Under the pieces are notes generated by a model, which was not told the DNA's origin, did not search any database, and worked only from the letters and a program-made list of their open reading frames with translations. A stretch of DNA of 64,000 bases from Chitinophaga sp. CF418 (GTDB lineage: Bacteria > Bacteroidota > Bacteroidia > Chitinophagales > Chitinophagaceae). The position numbers and the translations under genes were made by a program. Below are positions 1 to 10,300 of the stretch, in pieces (position 1 is the stretch's first letter; each line of letters begins with the position of its first letter). Location: positions 426,478-490,477 of the forward strand of contig NZ_FRCN01000006.1 of the NCBI RefSeq assembly GCF_900142925.1. The letters run 5' to 3'.

Positions 1-990
1 GTAGTATCAGTATCCGGCATGCTGATCTTGTCAGTAGAATGTTTTTCGCAGAACCAAACGGGAACAAAGGATAGCGTGAATATGTCTAAACGTGTAGAAA
101 CTTACGCCGCTGACAAGTTTGCCGTTACCCGCCCGCTGAATGCCGAGTTTACTTATTCAGCTCCGTACAATTTCACCTCAGAGCAGCTGGGAAAATCTTT
201 ACCGGAGAGTAAAGTGACCGGTTTTACGCAGCTGAAACTGAGTGCGAATTACAACTTTATAAAAAGAAAGACCTGGATGCTGGGGCTTGCTGCGGGCTAC
301 AGGCGAACGTCCATAGAAGCAGATATTACCCGACCTGAAGGAGGTATTAAAAACGTTAACGATGAGCTCCATTATCTCTATTCATCTGTCAACTTCACCT
401 ATTTTTCCAAACTGTTCAATAAACGGACGATCTATACTTCCAGCCTTTTAGTGGATGGTAGTGAGCGATATTTCGAAAGGGTGAAAGGATTAGTGACCGC
501 CTCCATGATACTGAAGTCCAACCAGCGCACCAAATTGATCGTGGGAATGCTCGTTAATATCGACCCGAGTGCACAGACGCCTTTCATGCCCACTGTTGCG
601 TACGAGCATAAATTCAGTAATGGTTTCAGTGCGGATGTTGCCTTCCCCAGATATCTGTATCTCAGAAAACTGGTGGGCTCTAGTGGAAGGCTATCCGTGG
701 GTTCGGAGATCGATAGAACCTCCTTTTATCTGTATAATTTAGACAGCACATCTCAAAAGTACGAGTACAGACAATTAGATCTTAATTCGGGATTGGTATA
801 TGAGCATATTCTGACAAAGTATCTTTTGCTTACCGTAAAAACCGGCATGAAAATGACTACCTCGGGACGGATATTCAGAAAAGAAGATTCATTTGGAGAC
901 CCGGTATATGAAATCACTCCGGACCCGACTTTCTATTTTAACATAGGCGTATCGTTCAATCCATTTACACTGCTGGGAGCAAAAAAATAA
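1..990 (+). CDS. Outer-membrane beta-barrel-like protein, 5' partial
   Basis: The reading frame is open to the left edge (codons for VVSVSG precede the first ATG at 19), so the true start probably lies outside the window. The visible N-terminus, MLILSVECFSQ, looks like the end of a signal peptide with cleavage near CFSQ. The remaining ~310 residues alternate polar and hydrophobic residues in short strands and end in the aromatic-rich FYFNIGVSFNPF. This fits an outer-membrane beta-barrel of the kind common in Bacteroidota (DUF6268-like is a guess). The function is unknown. The next gene starts 18 bases downstream on the same strand and may be co-transcribed. Confidence 0.6.
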   Translation, partial: VVSVSGMLILSVECFSQNQTGTKDSVNMSKRVETYAADKFAVTRPLNAEFTYSAPYNFTSEQLGKSLPESKVTGFTQLKLSANYNFIKRKTWMLGLAAGYRRTSIEADITRPEGGIKNVNDELHYLYSSVNFTYFSKLFNKRTIYTSSLLVDGSERYFERVKGLVTASMILKSNQRTKLIVGMLVNIDPSAQTPFMPTVAYEHKFSNGFSADVAFPRYLYLRKLVGSSGRLSVGSEIDRTSFYLYNLDSTSQKYEYRQLDLNSGLVYEHILTKYLLLTVKTGMKMTTSGRIFRKEDSFGDPVYEITPDPTFYFNIGVSFNPFTLLGAKK

Positions 991-1008
991 GATGTAATCA
1001 ATCTTGTT

Positions 1009-1245
1009 ATGATTATGGTGAAAGTATTTAAGACAGATGTGTTATATGCGGAGATGGTGAAGGCTATTATACCTGATATCCTCCGACAGGTACCAGACCT
1101 GAAGATTACTTTTGATCTGGAAGATGAAGATAAGATCATGAGGATAGAGGGAGATTCTTTTAAGGCAGAAGATATCCTTTTCTGCCTTAAAAAGCAGGGT
1201 CATTCCTGTATTGAGTTGCCTATTGACCTGAACTTAATTGGATAG
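1009..1245 (+). CDS. Small ferredoxin-like-fold protein, unknown function
   Basis: This 78-residue soluble protein (start at 1009, or at the second ATG at 1015) shows a beta-alpha-beta-beta-alpha-beta pattern. It begins VKVFKTDV, has a helix around AIIPDILRQV, and ends in a second helix near DILFCLKKQG. The arrangement resembles heavy-metal-associated (HMA) domains, but the CxxC metal motif is missing, so metal binding is not supported. Such HMA-like orphans are frequent in Bacteroidota. Its last 26 bases overlap the end of the convergent GH43 gene. Real-gene status rests on length, composition and spacing from its neighbour. Confidence 0.55.
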   Translation: MIMVKVFKTDVLYAEMVKAIIPDILRQVPDLKITFDLEDEDKIMRIEGDSFKAEDILFCLKKQGHSCIELPIDLNLIG

Positions 1246-2242
1246 GAACCGGCCATCCGTCGGGGTTCCATGATATTTCCTCCAACAGTAGTTTAGAGCG
1301 TCCCTTGTCATGTGCATCATATCCGTGCAGGAGCAGATAATCTTTGCCGGACTCGCTGTAAACAGCATTATGTCCGGCGCCATACCAATGAACCCCATCA
1401 CCCTGAATGACTAAATTTCCCCCATCCAATTGTAAGGGAACGCCCTGCCTGTCCAGGTAGGGCCCCTGCACTTTTTCACTTCTTCCCACTATCACCTTGT
1501 AAGTACTTTTCTCTGCCCGGCAGCAATAGTCGCGGGACACAAAAAGATAATAATACTTTCCTTTTCTGAAAATGAAAGGCGCTTCTATTGCGCCATTGCC
1601 TGCAGCTGTATCAGGCGTAGCGAAATCCCTTGGTCTTCTGGCAATGGTATACCATTCCTGGGGGGCGCTGACCGTTTGCAGGTCCTTCTCCATTTTTACC
1701 AGTTTGATGCCCTCCCAGAAAGAACCAAAAGACAACCAGGGTGTCCCGCTTTCATCAAAAACCAGGTTAGGATCGATCGCATTCCACATGTCACGCCCCG
1801 GAACAGACTGTATCACCTTTCCCTTGTCTTCCCACTTATAATCCGGCGATGTCGGGTCCAGCGTCTTATTTACAGCCAGTCCTATGCAGGAGGTATTCTT
1901 CCCGAATGCAGAAACCGCATAGTACAAATAATACCGGCCATTATAAAAGCTGATATCAGGCGCCCAGATATGCCCTTTAAAGCCGGGAATGGCCTTTACC
2001 GCCCACTCAGGCGCGCTGTTAAATACCGGGGCTTCCTTACGCCAGCTTTTCATATCGCGGGAGGAGAAAACGCTGATACCGTTCCCTGTGCAGAACAGGT
2101 AATAAGTCCCATTCTCCCTGATCATCACAGGATCGTGTACCGGCGTGTTACGGGTTGTAAATTCCGTTCCTGCGGGCACAGACTGTGCCCACAGGTGGAA
2201 TGTCCTCATCACTATCAACCAAAGAAAGAATACACGTTTCAC
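1220..2242 (-). CDS. GH43 endo-arabinanase/arabinosidase
   Basis: This secreted glycoside hydrolase of family 43 (340 aa) probably cleaves alpha-1,5-linked arabinan or arabino-oligosaccharides in the periplasm or at the surface. A signal peptide ends near LWAQS (residue 20). The family triad is visible: Asp37 in VHDPVM (general base), Asp157 in NAIDPNL (pKa modulator) and Glu220 in GAIEAPF (general acid). The five-bladed propeller fills the whole length and there is no accessory module. It is the last gene of the SusCD operon, 19 bases after the GH51 gene. The precise linkage specificity is inferred from family and context. Confidence 0.9.
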   Translation of the reverse strand: MKRVFFLWLIVMRTFHLWAQSVPAGTEFTTRNTPVHDPVMIRENGTYYLFCTGNGISVFSSRDMKSWRKEAPVFNSAPEWAVKAIPGFKGHIWAPDISFYNGRYYLYYAVSAFGKNTSCIGLAVNKTLDPTSPDYKWEDKGKVIQSVPGRDMWNAIDPNLVFDESGTPWLSFGSFWEGIKLVKMEKDLQTVSAPQEWYTIARRPRDFATPDTAAGNGAIEAPFIFRKGKYYYLFVSRDYCCRAEKSTYKVIVGRSEKVQGPYLDRQGVPLQLDGGNLVIQGDGVHWYGAGHNAVYSESGKDYLLLHGYDAHDKGRSKLLLEEISWNPDGWPVPIQLSSGQ

Positions 2243-2261
2243 TATGAAATATTTTTTGCCA

Positions 2262-4238
2262 CTATAAATGGATCCTCAGTACACTCAGCGAACGGGGAGC
2301 AGCCTTCACCGGAAACCGCTTCCCGGGTATACTGAGCTCCATATCTTTGGGCGATACCCTACCCGGTTGTTCAAAGCTGTTTGTACTATTCACATCATCG
2401 CTTTGCAGCACTGTCAGCTTAGCCCGCACGGCAGGTTTTGCATCCAGCTCCACAGTATAGCGCTGCTCCCTGTCTGACACGTTCACCAGTTTGATGATCA
2501 GCTCATGGCTCTTCTCATCTAATGCGGCAGAAGCATACAGACTATCCTGCCCTGCAATAACATCATTATGCATACGTACGGGTACAACGGCAGTCCCCTT
2601 GTTCAGCGAGAATAATTGCTGTACGTAATAATTCGGCGTACCGTAAGAACGCAGGTTGTCTACCCATATCAGGTCGGGCGTCCACTGCCAGCCGTCTGTA
2701 TGGGCAAATAAGGGCGCATAGGAGGCCATATTCACTACGGCTGCATTCCTTTCCAGGCCAGTCATGAACGCCGCTTCAGATAATGCCGTCAGCCAGTTAT
2801 TCTTGTTATAGATACTTACTGTTTTATCGCTTTGCGCGGCATACTCTCCCGCAAATACTTTTGAGCCGTTCCGCGGATAGTTATCATAACGCCGTGCGTT
2901 CTGCATAAACCATTGCGGCGGGCGATAATAGTGTTCGTCAATAATGTCGGCATGCATGTCCCGCAGTTCCTTGTTCAGGTAGTCGAAACGTTCTCCGTCA
3001 GGATCAGTACCAGAGCTGTTTACCAGCTTTATCTCCGGATACCTTTCTTTGATAGCTTTAGTGAAGAGCTTCAGTCGCTCGACATATTGAGGGCCCCAGT
3101 TCTCATTCCCTACACCCATCAGTTTCAGGTGAAAAGGAGCCGGATGCCCCATGTTGGCGCGCACCTTCCCCCATGTGGTATTGATATCGCCGTTGGCAAA
3201 TTCAATGAGGTCAAGGGCATCCTGAATATACGGGTCCAGTTCATCCAATGGCACCAGCTCTGCGGAGTTGAACTGACAGGCCATACCGCAGTTGAGGATA
3301 GGCAGCGGCTCAGCGCCGATATCTTCCGCCAGCTGGAAATATTCGAAGAAGCCAAGCCCGAATGTCTGGAAATAATCCGGCGTAGGGCGGTGTGCAAATT
3401 CAAAGTTCCAGCGGTTAATGATCAGCTGCCGTTCTTCTATTGGCCCGATTGTCTTTTTCCATTGATAACGCTGTGAAAGGTCAAATCCCTCTACAATACA
3501 GCCGCCGGGGAAACGGATAAAGCCAGGCTTCATGTCTGCCAGCAGCTGTATCATGTCAGCCCGCATGCCTCCCGGACGCCTTTTCCAGGTGTCTTCCGGA
3601 AACAGGGAGATCATATCCAGGTCAATTGTTCCATTGCCTTCCAGCCATAACTGCAGGGATGCTTTGGGCTCCGTTTCACTAGCATGGAAACTTACAGTCT
3701 CTTTGTGCCATGCTGTGTCCTTTTGTGCAGGAGTCAATACGGTATCGCCTATCACCTTGCCACTGCCATTCAGCAACTGCACATGCAGTCTGATGCCAGG
3801 CTGTTGCTGCCTATATAGTACTGAGAAATCATAGCGCAGTCCTTGTTTAATGCCCATACCGCGGAAGCCTTCATTCTTCAGCCCTGCCTCACCCTCCGCT
3901 GCATTCCTGGCTGTGACCCGCAGGAAGCGCGGATTGGCGGTGTGAGCAGGTGTCCTGTTCAGGATCAGCATATCTCCTTCTTTTACCTTTGTGCCATTCA
4001 CTGTCCATCCCATCAGAGGTCTGAAGAATTCAAAGGAACGGTTCTTCACCAGCTCTGCATAGATACCGCCGTCGGCGCCCATGTTGATGTCCTCAAAAAA
4101 GACGCCCCACATCGTTGGCGCTATTTTCCCTGTAATAGTCCTGGTCTCAACATTGATGACATTGTTATTTTGTGCTGCTGTAATACCCGGCCAGACCAAC
4201 AGTCCAAGCGCGAGTACTTTTAGTACCTTATTTTTCAT
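2262..4238 (-). CDS. GH51 alpha-L-arabinofuranosidase
   Basis: This 658-residue retaining arabinofuranosidase of family 51 removes arabinose side chains and chain ends from arabinan or arabinoxylan. An N-terminal signal peptide ends near GITAAQ. It is followed by a beta-sandwich/carbohydrate-binding-like region (about 30-210), a (beta/alpha)8 barrel, and a C-terminal beta-sandwich. The acid/base Glu379 sits in GVGNENWG and the nucleophile Glu465 in FAGEYAA, both standard family motifs. It lies between two GH43 genes with gaps of 19 and 26 bases, so co-expression with SusCD is expected. The signal peptide implies action outside the cytoplasm on imported or surface-bound oligosaccharides. Confidence 0.94.
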   Translation of the reverse strand: MKNKVLKVLALGLLVWPGITAAQNNNVINVETRTITGKIAPTMWGVFFEDINMGADGGIYAELVKNRSFEFFRPLMGWTVNGTKVKEGDMLILNRTPAHTANPRFLRVTARNAAEGEAGLKNEGFRGMGIKQGLRYDFSVLYRQQQPGIRLHVQLLNGSGKVIGDTVLTPAQKDTAWHKETVSFHASETEPKASLQLWLEGNGTIDLDMISLFPEDTWKRRPGGMRADMIQLLADMKPGFIRFPGGCIVEGFDLSQRYQWKKTIGPIEERQLIINRWNFEFAHRPTPDYFQTFGLGFFEYFQLAEDIGAEPLPILNCGMACQFNSAELVPLDELDPYIQDALDLIEFANGDINTTWGKVRANMGHPAPFHLKLMGVGNENWGPQYVERLKLFTKAIKERYPEIKLVNSSGTDPDGERFDYLNKELRDMHADIIDEHYYRPPQWFMQNARRYDNYPRNGSKVFAGEYAAQSDKTVSIYNKNNWLTALSEAAFMTGLERNAAVVNMASYAPLFAHTDGWQWTPDLIWVDNLRSYGTPNYYVQQLFSLNKGTAVVPVRMHNDVIAGQDSLYASAALDEKSHELIIKLVNVSDREQRYTVELDAKPAVRAKLTVLQSDDVNSTNSFEQPGRVSPKDMELSIPGKRFPVKAAPRSLSVLRIHL

Positions 4239-4264
4239 TACATCCAGTTATCGGTTTGTTGAGA

Positions 4265-5767
4265 TCATTGCTTGCTTTTTTTGCCCCAGATGGCAACACC
4301 GTCATTATTCAGACCAGTGAATATCAGCGTTGATGTTTTCTTCTCCCAGTCACGGCCGCGCTGCACCAATACCTTGTCTGTATATCCATTGCTCCAGCGC
4401 ATTTCCAGCCAGGGAGCATTGTACACCCATTTGCTGGCGGCATCGTTGTTCAGTGTTCCGTTGGCTGATATAGTCAGCGGAACAGATACCTGGAAATCCG
4501 GCGACACCTGCTCATTTCCATAACCCGGCACCACACGATATCCCAGTATGATCTGTTCCCAGCTACCGGTAATACTGTCAGCCGGCACAGTGGCATCATT
4601 CTCCCAGGCATAACGTTCCGGCGATACCACCGGCCATCCCTCCGTTGTCCAGAACATCTTACGTACATGGAGGTCCATGAAGTATTTGTTAATGCCCGGC
4701 CGGCCCTGATGCGCCATATAGTACTGTCCATTCCCGTCGTCAAACACCGTACAGTGCGACACGCCCTGCCAGCCACTATGACCGCTGAACTGGTAAGGAG
4801 CTGTGATCATCGGACCATGATCTATATCTGTATTGGCATCAGCGCCCTTAAAATCATAAAAGGGCCCGTCGGGTTTGTCGCCACGCATCACGCGGGTATT
4901 ATACTTGGTTTCCAGCCAGTCGTACGCGATGAACAGGAAGTATTTGTTCTGCGAAGCGTTATAAACCACTTCCGCCCCTTCAATGTTGCCGTTATACTTT
5001 CCATTTGTAAATCCGCGGTTGGCAATGCGCTTACCTTTGTCGCCCGAGTTCTGCGCCAGTCCGGTAGCAGGATCCAGCTTTAATACATAGATACCGTCCC
5101 AGGCAGAACCGTAATACATCCAATGCTCTCCTGAAGGAGTAACCAGCACACTCGGATCAATGGCATTCGTCTGAATGGCGTTATCATTCAGAGAGGTCAC
5201 CACAAGGCCCTTCTCTGTCCAGGGTCCTTCCGGCGATGAAGCCGTTGCCAGCCCTATCACACTGAGGCGTCCCACATTAGAGGAAAGGGAATAATAAAGG
5301 CGATATTCATTACCCACTTTCACCACACTGGGCGCCCACAGGCTGTTATTGGGCGTACCACCTTTCTGCTGTATAAAAGAAGACCCCTGGGATGGGAGCT
5401 GATTAAATACCCATCCCACAAAAGTCCACTCCACCAGATCTTTGGACTTGCGTATCTGCAGACCCGGTCTTACTGAAATTCCGAAGCCCGCATCTGTACT
5501 ATAACAATAATAGTAGCTGCCGAATTTCCTGATAACAGGATCATGTACGTTATAAGGACCCCATTTGGGATAATACACGAAGGGAGCCACGTCTTCATAC
5601 GTATCGTTAATGCTGTTGATATCGAAGGCGACTACCGGCGGCTCCACTACAGTGGTATCTCTGGTGGACGGGGACGCAGCATCTTTCTTACTACAGGAAA
5701 TTACACCTGTCATCAGTAAAAGCAGGACGGCCGTATTCCTCAAACGAAAAAAGTTCATATACTGCAT
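4265..5767 (-). CDS. GH43 arabinan endo-hydrolase, lipoprotein
   Basis: This 500-residue GH43 enzyme carries a lipoprotein signal; the lipobox Cys is residue 25 in GVISC. It is therefore probably anchored at the cell surface, where it would make the first cuts in arabinan. The catalytic triad is visible: Asp76 in NVHDPVI, Asp204 in NAIDPSV and Glu263 in NIEGAEV. The chain is about 150 residues longer than the other GH43 here, and the extra C-terminal beta-rich part (after about residue 400) resembles the accessory domain of long bacterial arabinanases. ATG codons at 5767 and 5758 are both possible starts. The gene begins 5 bases after susD ends. Confidence 0.92.
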   Translation of the reverse strand: MQYMNFFRLRNTAVLLLLMTGVISCSKKDAASPSTRDTTVVEPPVVAFDINSINDTYEDVAPFVYYPKWGPYNVHDPVIRKFGSYYYCYSTDAGFGISVRPGLQIRKSKDLVEWTFVGWVFNQLPSQGSSFIQQKGGTPNNSLWAPSVVKVGNEYRLYYSLSSNVGRLSVIGLATASSPEGPWTEKGLVVTSLNDNAIQTNAIDPSVLVTPSGEHWMYYGSAWDGIYVLKLDPATGLAQNSGDKGKRIANRGFTNGKYNGNIEGAEVVYNASQNKYFLFIAYDWLETKYNTRVMRGDKPDGPFYDFKGADANTDIDHGPMITAPYQFSGHSGWQGVSHCTVFDDGNGQYYMAHQGRPGINKYFMDLHVRKMFWTTEGWPVVSPERYAWENDATVPADSITGSWEQIILGYRVVPGYGNEQVSPDFQVSVPLTISANGTLNNDAASKWVYNAPWLEMRWSNGYTDKVLVQRGRDWEKKTSTLIFTGLNNDGVAIWGKKSKQ

Positions 5768-5772
5768 TTACT

Positions 5773-7335
5773 TTAGTAAGAAGAGTTCTGTTTGAACCCA
5801 GGATTATTGTCTATCTCTCCCTGCGGAATCGGGTACAGCTCTTTCCCTGCTTTATAGTTATTGAACTCCGGATCGCGGGATTTCAACAGTGCAAGCTTCG
5901 TCTCGTCTTCCAGCCAGCCCCAGCGACGTATATCATCAAAGCGGTGACCTTCCAGGCAGAACTCCAGCAAACGTTCGTGCGACAGCTGATCACGCATCTT
6001 TGCCTGCGTCATCGTTGCCAATGTAGCAGTGATATCAGGCAGTTTTGCGCGGGTCCTTACCTGCTGGATATAAGGAGCTGCCAGTGCGGTCTGTGACTGC
6101 TCATTCAGGCATTCAGCGTACATCAGCAGGATGTCTGAATAACGCATCAACCTTTCATTGATACCAGACTTCCAGTCATACTCGTTTGGCTTATTTCCAT
6201 CTCCGTTTTCATATTTCCTGCAGAAGATATCATTGAGGTAAGAGCTGTTGGCATACACCTGTGCAAATAGTTGTCCGTAGATCGTTTCGCCTGGTTTGTT
6301 ATAGAAGATGGTAGCGTCCAGTCTTGGATCTGTTTCACCATCTACTGTTTTCTCCTGCTGGAACTCATTGAACACAAACACCGTCGGCTGTACATCGGTC
6401 CAGCCGAAATTCGGCGCACCAAAAGTAATGGCCCTTGCGGAAGTCTTTGCCCAGGTAGAAGTAGGAATACCCTGCCATCCCAGATCAGTACCTCCCACGG
6501 TAGTGGAGAACTGTACCTCAAAGATGGACTCTGCGTTATTCTCTTTGCTCTCTGTAAAATTGTCTTTGTAATCAGGCATCAGCGAATACACACCCAGATC
6601 TATTACTTTTTTGAACTGTTCAGCGGCTTCCGGGTACTTTTTGTTAAACAGGTAGGCTTTGCCGAGATAGCCCATTGCAGCGCCTTTGGTAGCCCTTCCC
6701 ACCTGGTTAACGTCTGCACCGGTTACATCTTTGTAAGACACCGGCAACAGGTCAGCAGCTGCCTTGAAATCGGATATGATCTGCTGCCAGCCATCCTGTG
6801 CTGTCATCTGCTTACCGTAGAAGTCTGCTTTTGACTGCGGCGTAGTGGTTGGCAATGCTACATTGCCAAAAAGGTTCACCAGGTGAAAGAAGTACAGTCC
6901 TCTCAGGAAATAAGCCTGTCCGAGCACACGGTTCTTCTGATCTTCCGCCATATTGATGGCAGGTACATGGTCGAGCACCTGGTTACAGCGGAAAATGCCT
7001 TCATAATATTCGTCGAAAGCCCATCCGTACCCGTCAGCATTGCCTGTACCGAGCGCGAACTTACCCACACCTGAAATAGCAGTCCAGGGACTGTTACTCC
7101 GGATATCATCTCCCCTCACATCCAGCAGGATCGGTGTGAAGCGCATATAAGCGCCGTCGAGCAATAAGGGAGCGTATGCCGCATTGATACCCTGAATAGC
7201 ATCATTACCTGTTTGCCAGAAGGTCTCGGAAGTCTGTGCGTTCGGGTTTACCTGGTCCAGTTTCTTACCACAGCTTGCAGCAAGTATACTGGCAGCGGTA
7301 ACTGTTAAAATATAATGAGATATAGTACGTTTCAT
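5773..7335 (-). CDS. SusD/RagB-family glycan-binding lipoprotein
   Basis: This 520-residue SusD-like lipoprotein acts as the surface lid that captures oligosaccharides for the SusC channel. A signal peptide leads to the lipobox AASCG (Cys near residue 22), then the typical LDQVNPN start of mature SusD proteins. TPR-like helical content and the conserved C-terminal signature RLLEFCLEGHRFDDIRRWGW are present, ending in YPIPQGEIDNNPG as usual for the family. It is 18 bases downstream of the SusC gene and 5 bases upstream of the GH43 lipoprotein gene. The neighbouring GH43/GH51 enzymes suggest arabinan fragments as ligand. Confidence 0.96.
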   Translation of the reverse strand: MKRTISHYILTVTAASILAASCGKKLDQVNPNAQTSETFWQTGNDAIQGINAAYAPLLLDGAYMRFTPILLDVRGDDIRSNSPWTAISGVGKFALGTGNADGYGWAFDEYYEGIFRCNQVLDHVPAINMAEDQKNRVLGQAYFLRGLYFFHLVNLFGNVALPTTTPQSKADFYGKQMTAQDGWQQIISDFKAAADLLPVSYKDVTGADVNQVGRATKGAAMGYLGKAYLFNKKYPEAAEQFKKVIDLGVYSLMPDYKDNFTESKENNAESIFEVQFSTTVGGTDLGWQGIPTSTWAKTSARAITFGAPNFGWTDVQPTVFVFNEFQQEKTVDGETDPRLDATIFYNKPGETIYGQLFAQVYANSSYLNDIFCRKYENGDGNKPNEYDWKSGINERLMRYSDILLMYAECLNEQSQTALAAPYIQQVRTRAKLPDITATLATMTQAKMRDQLSHERLLEFCLEGHRFDDIRRWGWLEDETKLALLKSRDPEFNNYKAGKELYPIPQGEIDNNPGFKQNSSY

Positions 7336-7353
7336 TGTAATGCTGTTTAAAGA

Positions 7354-10300
7354 TTAAAGGCCTAACTGTACACCAAACATCACTGTTCTGGGGTTCGGGA
7401 AGGAGCCATAGTCAAAGCCCCTGTTAAACAAACCGTCGCTGATGAAATCCGGATCGTAGCCTTTGTATTTGGTGATAGTAACCAGGTTCAATCCTGAGAG
7501 GTACACACGCAGGCTTCTGAACACATGTGTCTTGCCCAGCGTAGATTCTGGAATAGTATATCCTATCTGCGCATTCTGCAGTTTTACATAAGAGCCACTC
7601 TGTACAAAACGGTCTGAGAACCTGCTGTTATTGATATCGTTGATCAGTGGCCTTGGCACATTGGTATTGGTGTGGGTAGGTGTCCAGTAATTCAGTTCGT
7701 CGGTATGCGCATTACCATACTGGCCGGCCATCAGCGCTGAATAAACCCCATTGTTTACTTTGCTGCCCATATTACCCTGCCAGAAGAAAGAAAGGTCGAA
7801 GTTTTTGTAAGACGCAGATACATTCAGCCCATAGTAGAATTTAGGAATCACTGAGCCCAGGTAGGTCCTGTCTGCATCGGTAATGGCGCCATTACCGTCT
7901 ATATCCTTGTATTTGATATCGCCGGGTTTGATGCCACCTGACTGGTCCTGGGTAGCATGTTTTGCAATTTCGTCCTGGCTCTGGAAGATGCCATCTGTTT
8001 TGTACCCGAACAACTCACCCACTTCACGGCCTACTTCGGTTTTGCTGCCGGCGCCATATACCGGGTTATTCTTACCACCCAGTTTCTCCACCTTGTTCTT
8101 CAGGGTATAGGCATTGGCATTGATGGAATAGTTCAGGGCGCCGATGTTGTCCTTGTAGGTCAGGGTGAACTCGATACCACTGTTCTTCAGGGATGCCGCA
8201 TTGGTGGTCAGCGTCTGAGGGAAGGAACCTACTGAATATGGTATAGGGATGGCGGTAATGATATCTTTTGAAAGGCGGTTGTAATATTCCGCCGTAAAGG
8301 ACAATTTCTCATTAAAAAGGCCCAGGTCCAATGCCACGTTGGTTGTAGTGGTAGACTCCCATTTCAGGGTCGGGTCTGTTACTGAGACGGTAGTGGAACC
8401 TGTAGCCAGTTGATCGCCAAACAGGTAGTTGGTGGTATTGTTGATATACGACTGGTAGTCATACCAGCCCAGGGCAGTCTGATTGCCCAATACACCATAA
8501 CCACCTCTCAGCTTCAGGCTGCTGATGAAGGAAGGTAGCTTTAAAAACTTCTCATTGCTGATGTTCCAGGCAGCTGCAAAACCGGCGAAATTACCATACC
8601 TGTTGGCTGGTGCAAACTTGGATGAGCCGTCACGTCTGAAATTAGCCGTCAGCAGGTAACGGTCGTCATAATTGTAGTTGATCCTGCCCAGCATAGAGTA
8701 CAGGGCAGCGGTGCCCTTCCAGCTGGTAACGCCTTTAGCGCTTGCCCTGGCTACAGCGCCAAAGGTCTTGAAGTTCAGGTCTGCTGTATCCTGAGCAGTG
8801 GCAGCCATCCATTCGTTCTTGTCTTCCTGGTAGGTCATACCACCCAGGAGGTCAATTTTGTGCTTGCCTTTCTGCAGCTGGTAAGTCAGTGTATGCTCCA
8901 GCAAACTGGTCTTTGAATGACCATATTGCAGGTACATATAGTATTGTGTATTGAGATAATAGTATCCCATGTCGAAGCGTGGCTCGAAGTGAGAGTTCTC
9001 GTAGTCGGTCCTGTCGAAGCTGGCGTTGATCCTGTATTTAAGATTTTTCACTATTTCCAGTTCACCCCAGGCATTTCCCAGGAAGCGGTTACGGTCGCTG
9101 TAGTCATTTACCAGGTTATTGATACCAACTACGTTGGCAGAGATAGCCCTGTTCTTCACCTGGTCGCTACCACCATATCCACCCAGGCGGGAAGGATCGT
9201 ATACAGGCATGGTAGGAATGGCAGTCAGCATACTGGTCACTACCCCTCCAAACACGGCATGCCCGTTTGTAGCGCCATAATTGCCCTTGTGCGATTGAGT
9301 ATAGGCTGCCTTTACACCGTAGCTGAAACGGCCTTTTTTACCCTGCAGATTGCTGTTCAGGGTATAGCGGTCATACTTCTGCGGACCAACCTGTGTACCT
9401 GTCTGGTTGAAATATCCCAGGGAGGCATTGTAGGAGATACTTTCCGTTCCTCCGGAGAGGCCCACGTTATGATCCTGTATCACGCCACGTTTCAGGCCTT
9501 CTTTCTGCCAGTCTGTATTGATATTGGATACATATGAAGGATTAGCCGGATCATTGGCAGGCGCCAGGGATAGTCCGGCGTTCGTTTCTGCAGCAGATAC
9601 GATCTGCTGGTATTGCGCCCGGTCAGTCAGCGATATCTTCCTGGCTACTTCCTGTACGCCCGCGTAACTGTTGAAGTTTACCCTCACCGGCCCCTGTTTT
9701 CCTTTCCTGGTGGTGATGATGATCACACCTGTTGCAGCCCTGGAGCCATATATCGCAGCCGCTGACGCGTCTTTCAGCACCTGGATACTCTCAATATCAT
9801 TAGGTGAGAAATCGTAAGGCGCATCCACCGGTACACCATCTATTACAAACAGGGGACTGTTATTGCCGAAGGTGGTCGTACCACGGATCTTGATCTGCAC
9901 ATAACCACCCGGTTCTCCGGAGCCATGAACGCTGATACCTGCAGCCTGTCCCTGTAACATTTTCGCTACATCGTAAGACACATTCTTTTTGGCCTCCCCC
10001 ACATTCACCAGTGCCACAGAGCCTGTCAGGTCCTTTTTCTTTACGGTACCATATCCTACTACGACCACATCGTTCAGGTTCCGGTACGACTTTTCCAGTC
10101 GCACGGAAACGGCTTCATCTCCTTTTAATACTATTTCTTTCGTCTCAAAACCGATGCTGGTAATGGTAGCGGAAGCGCCTTCTTCGGCCTCGATCGTAAA
10201 ATTTCCTGAATTATCTGTCATTGTCCCGGGGCCACCCTTTACACTTACAGTAGCGCCAATAACCGGCTCGTTTTCGCGGGAGATAACCGTTCCCCGGAAT

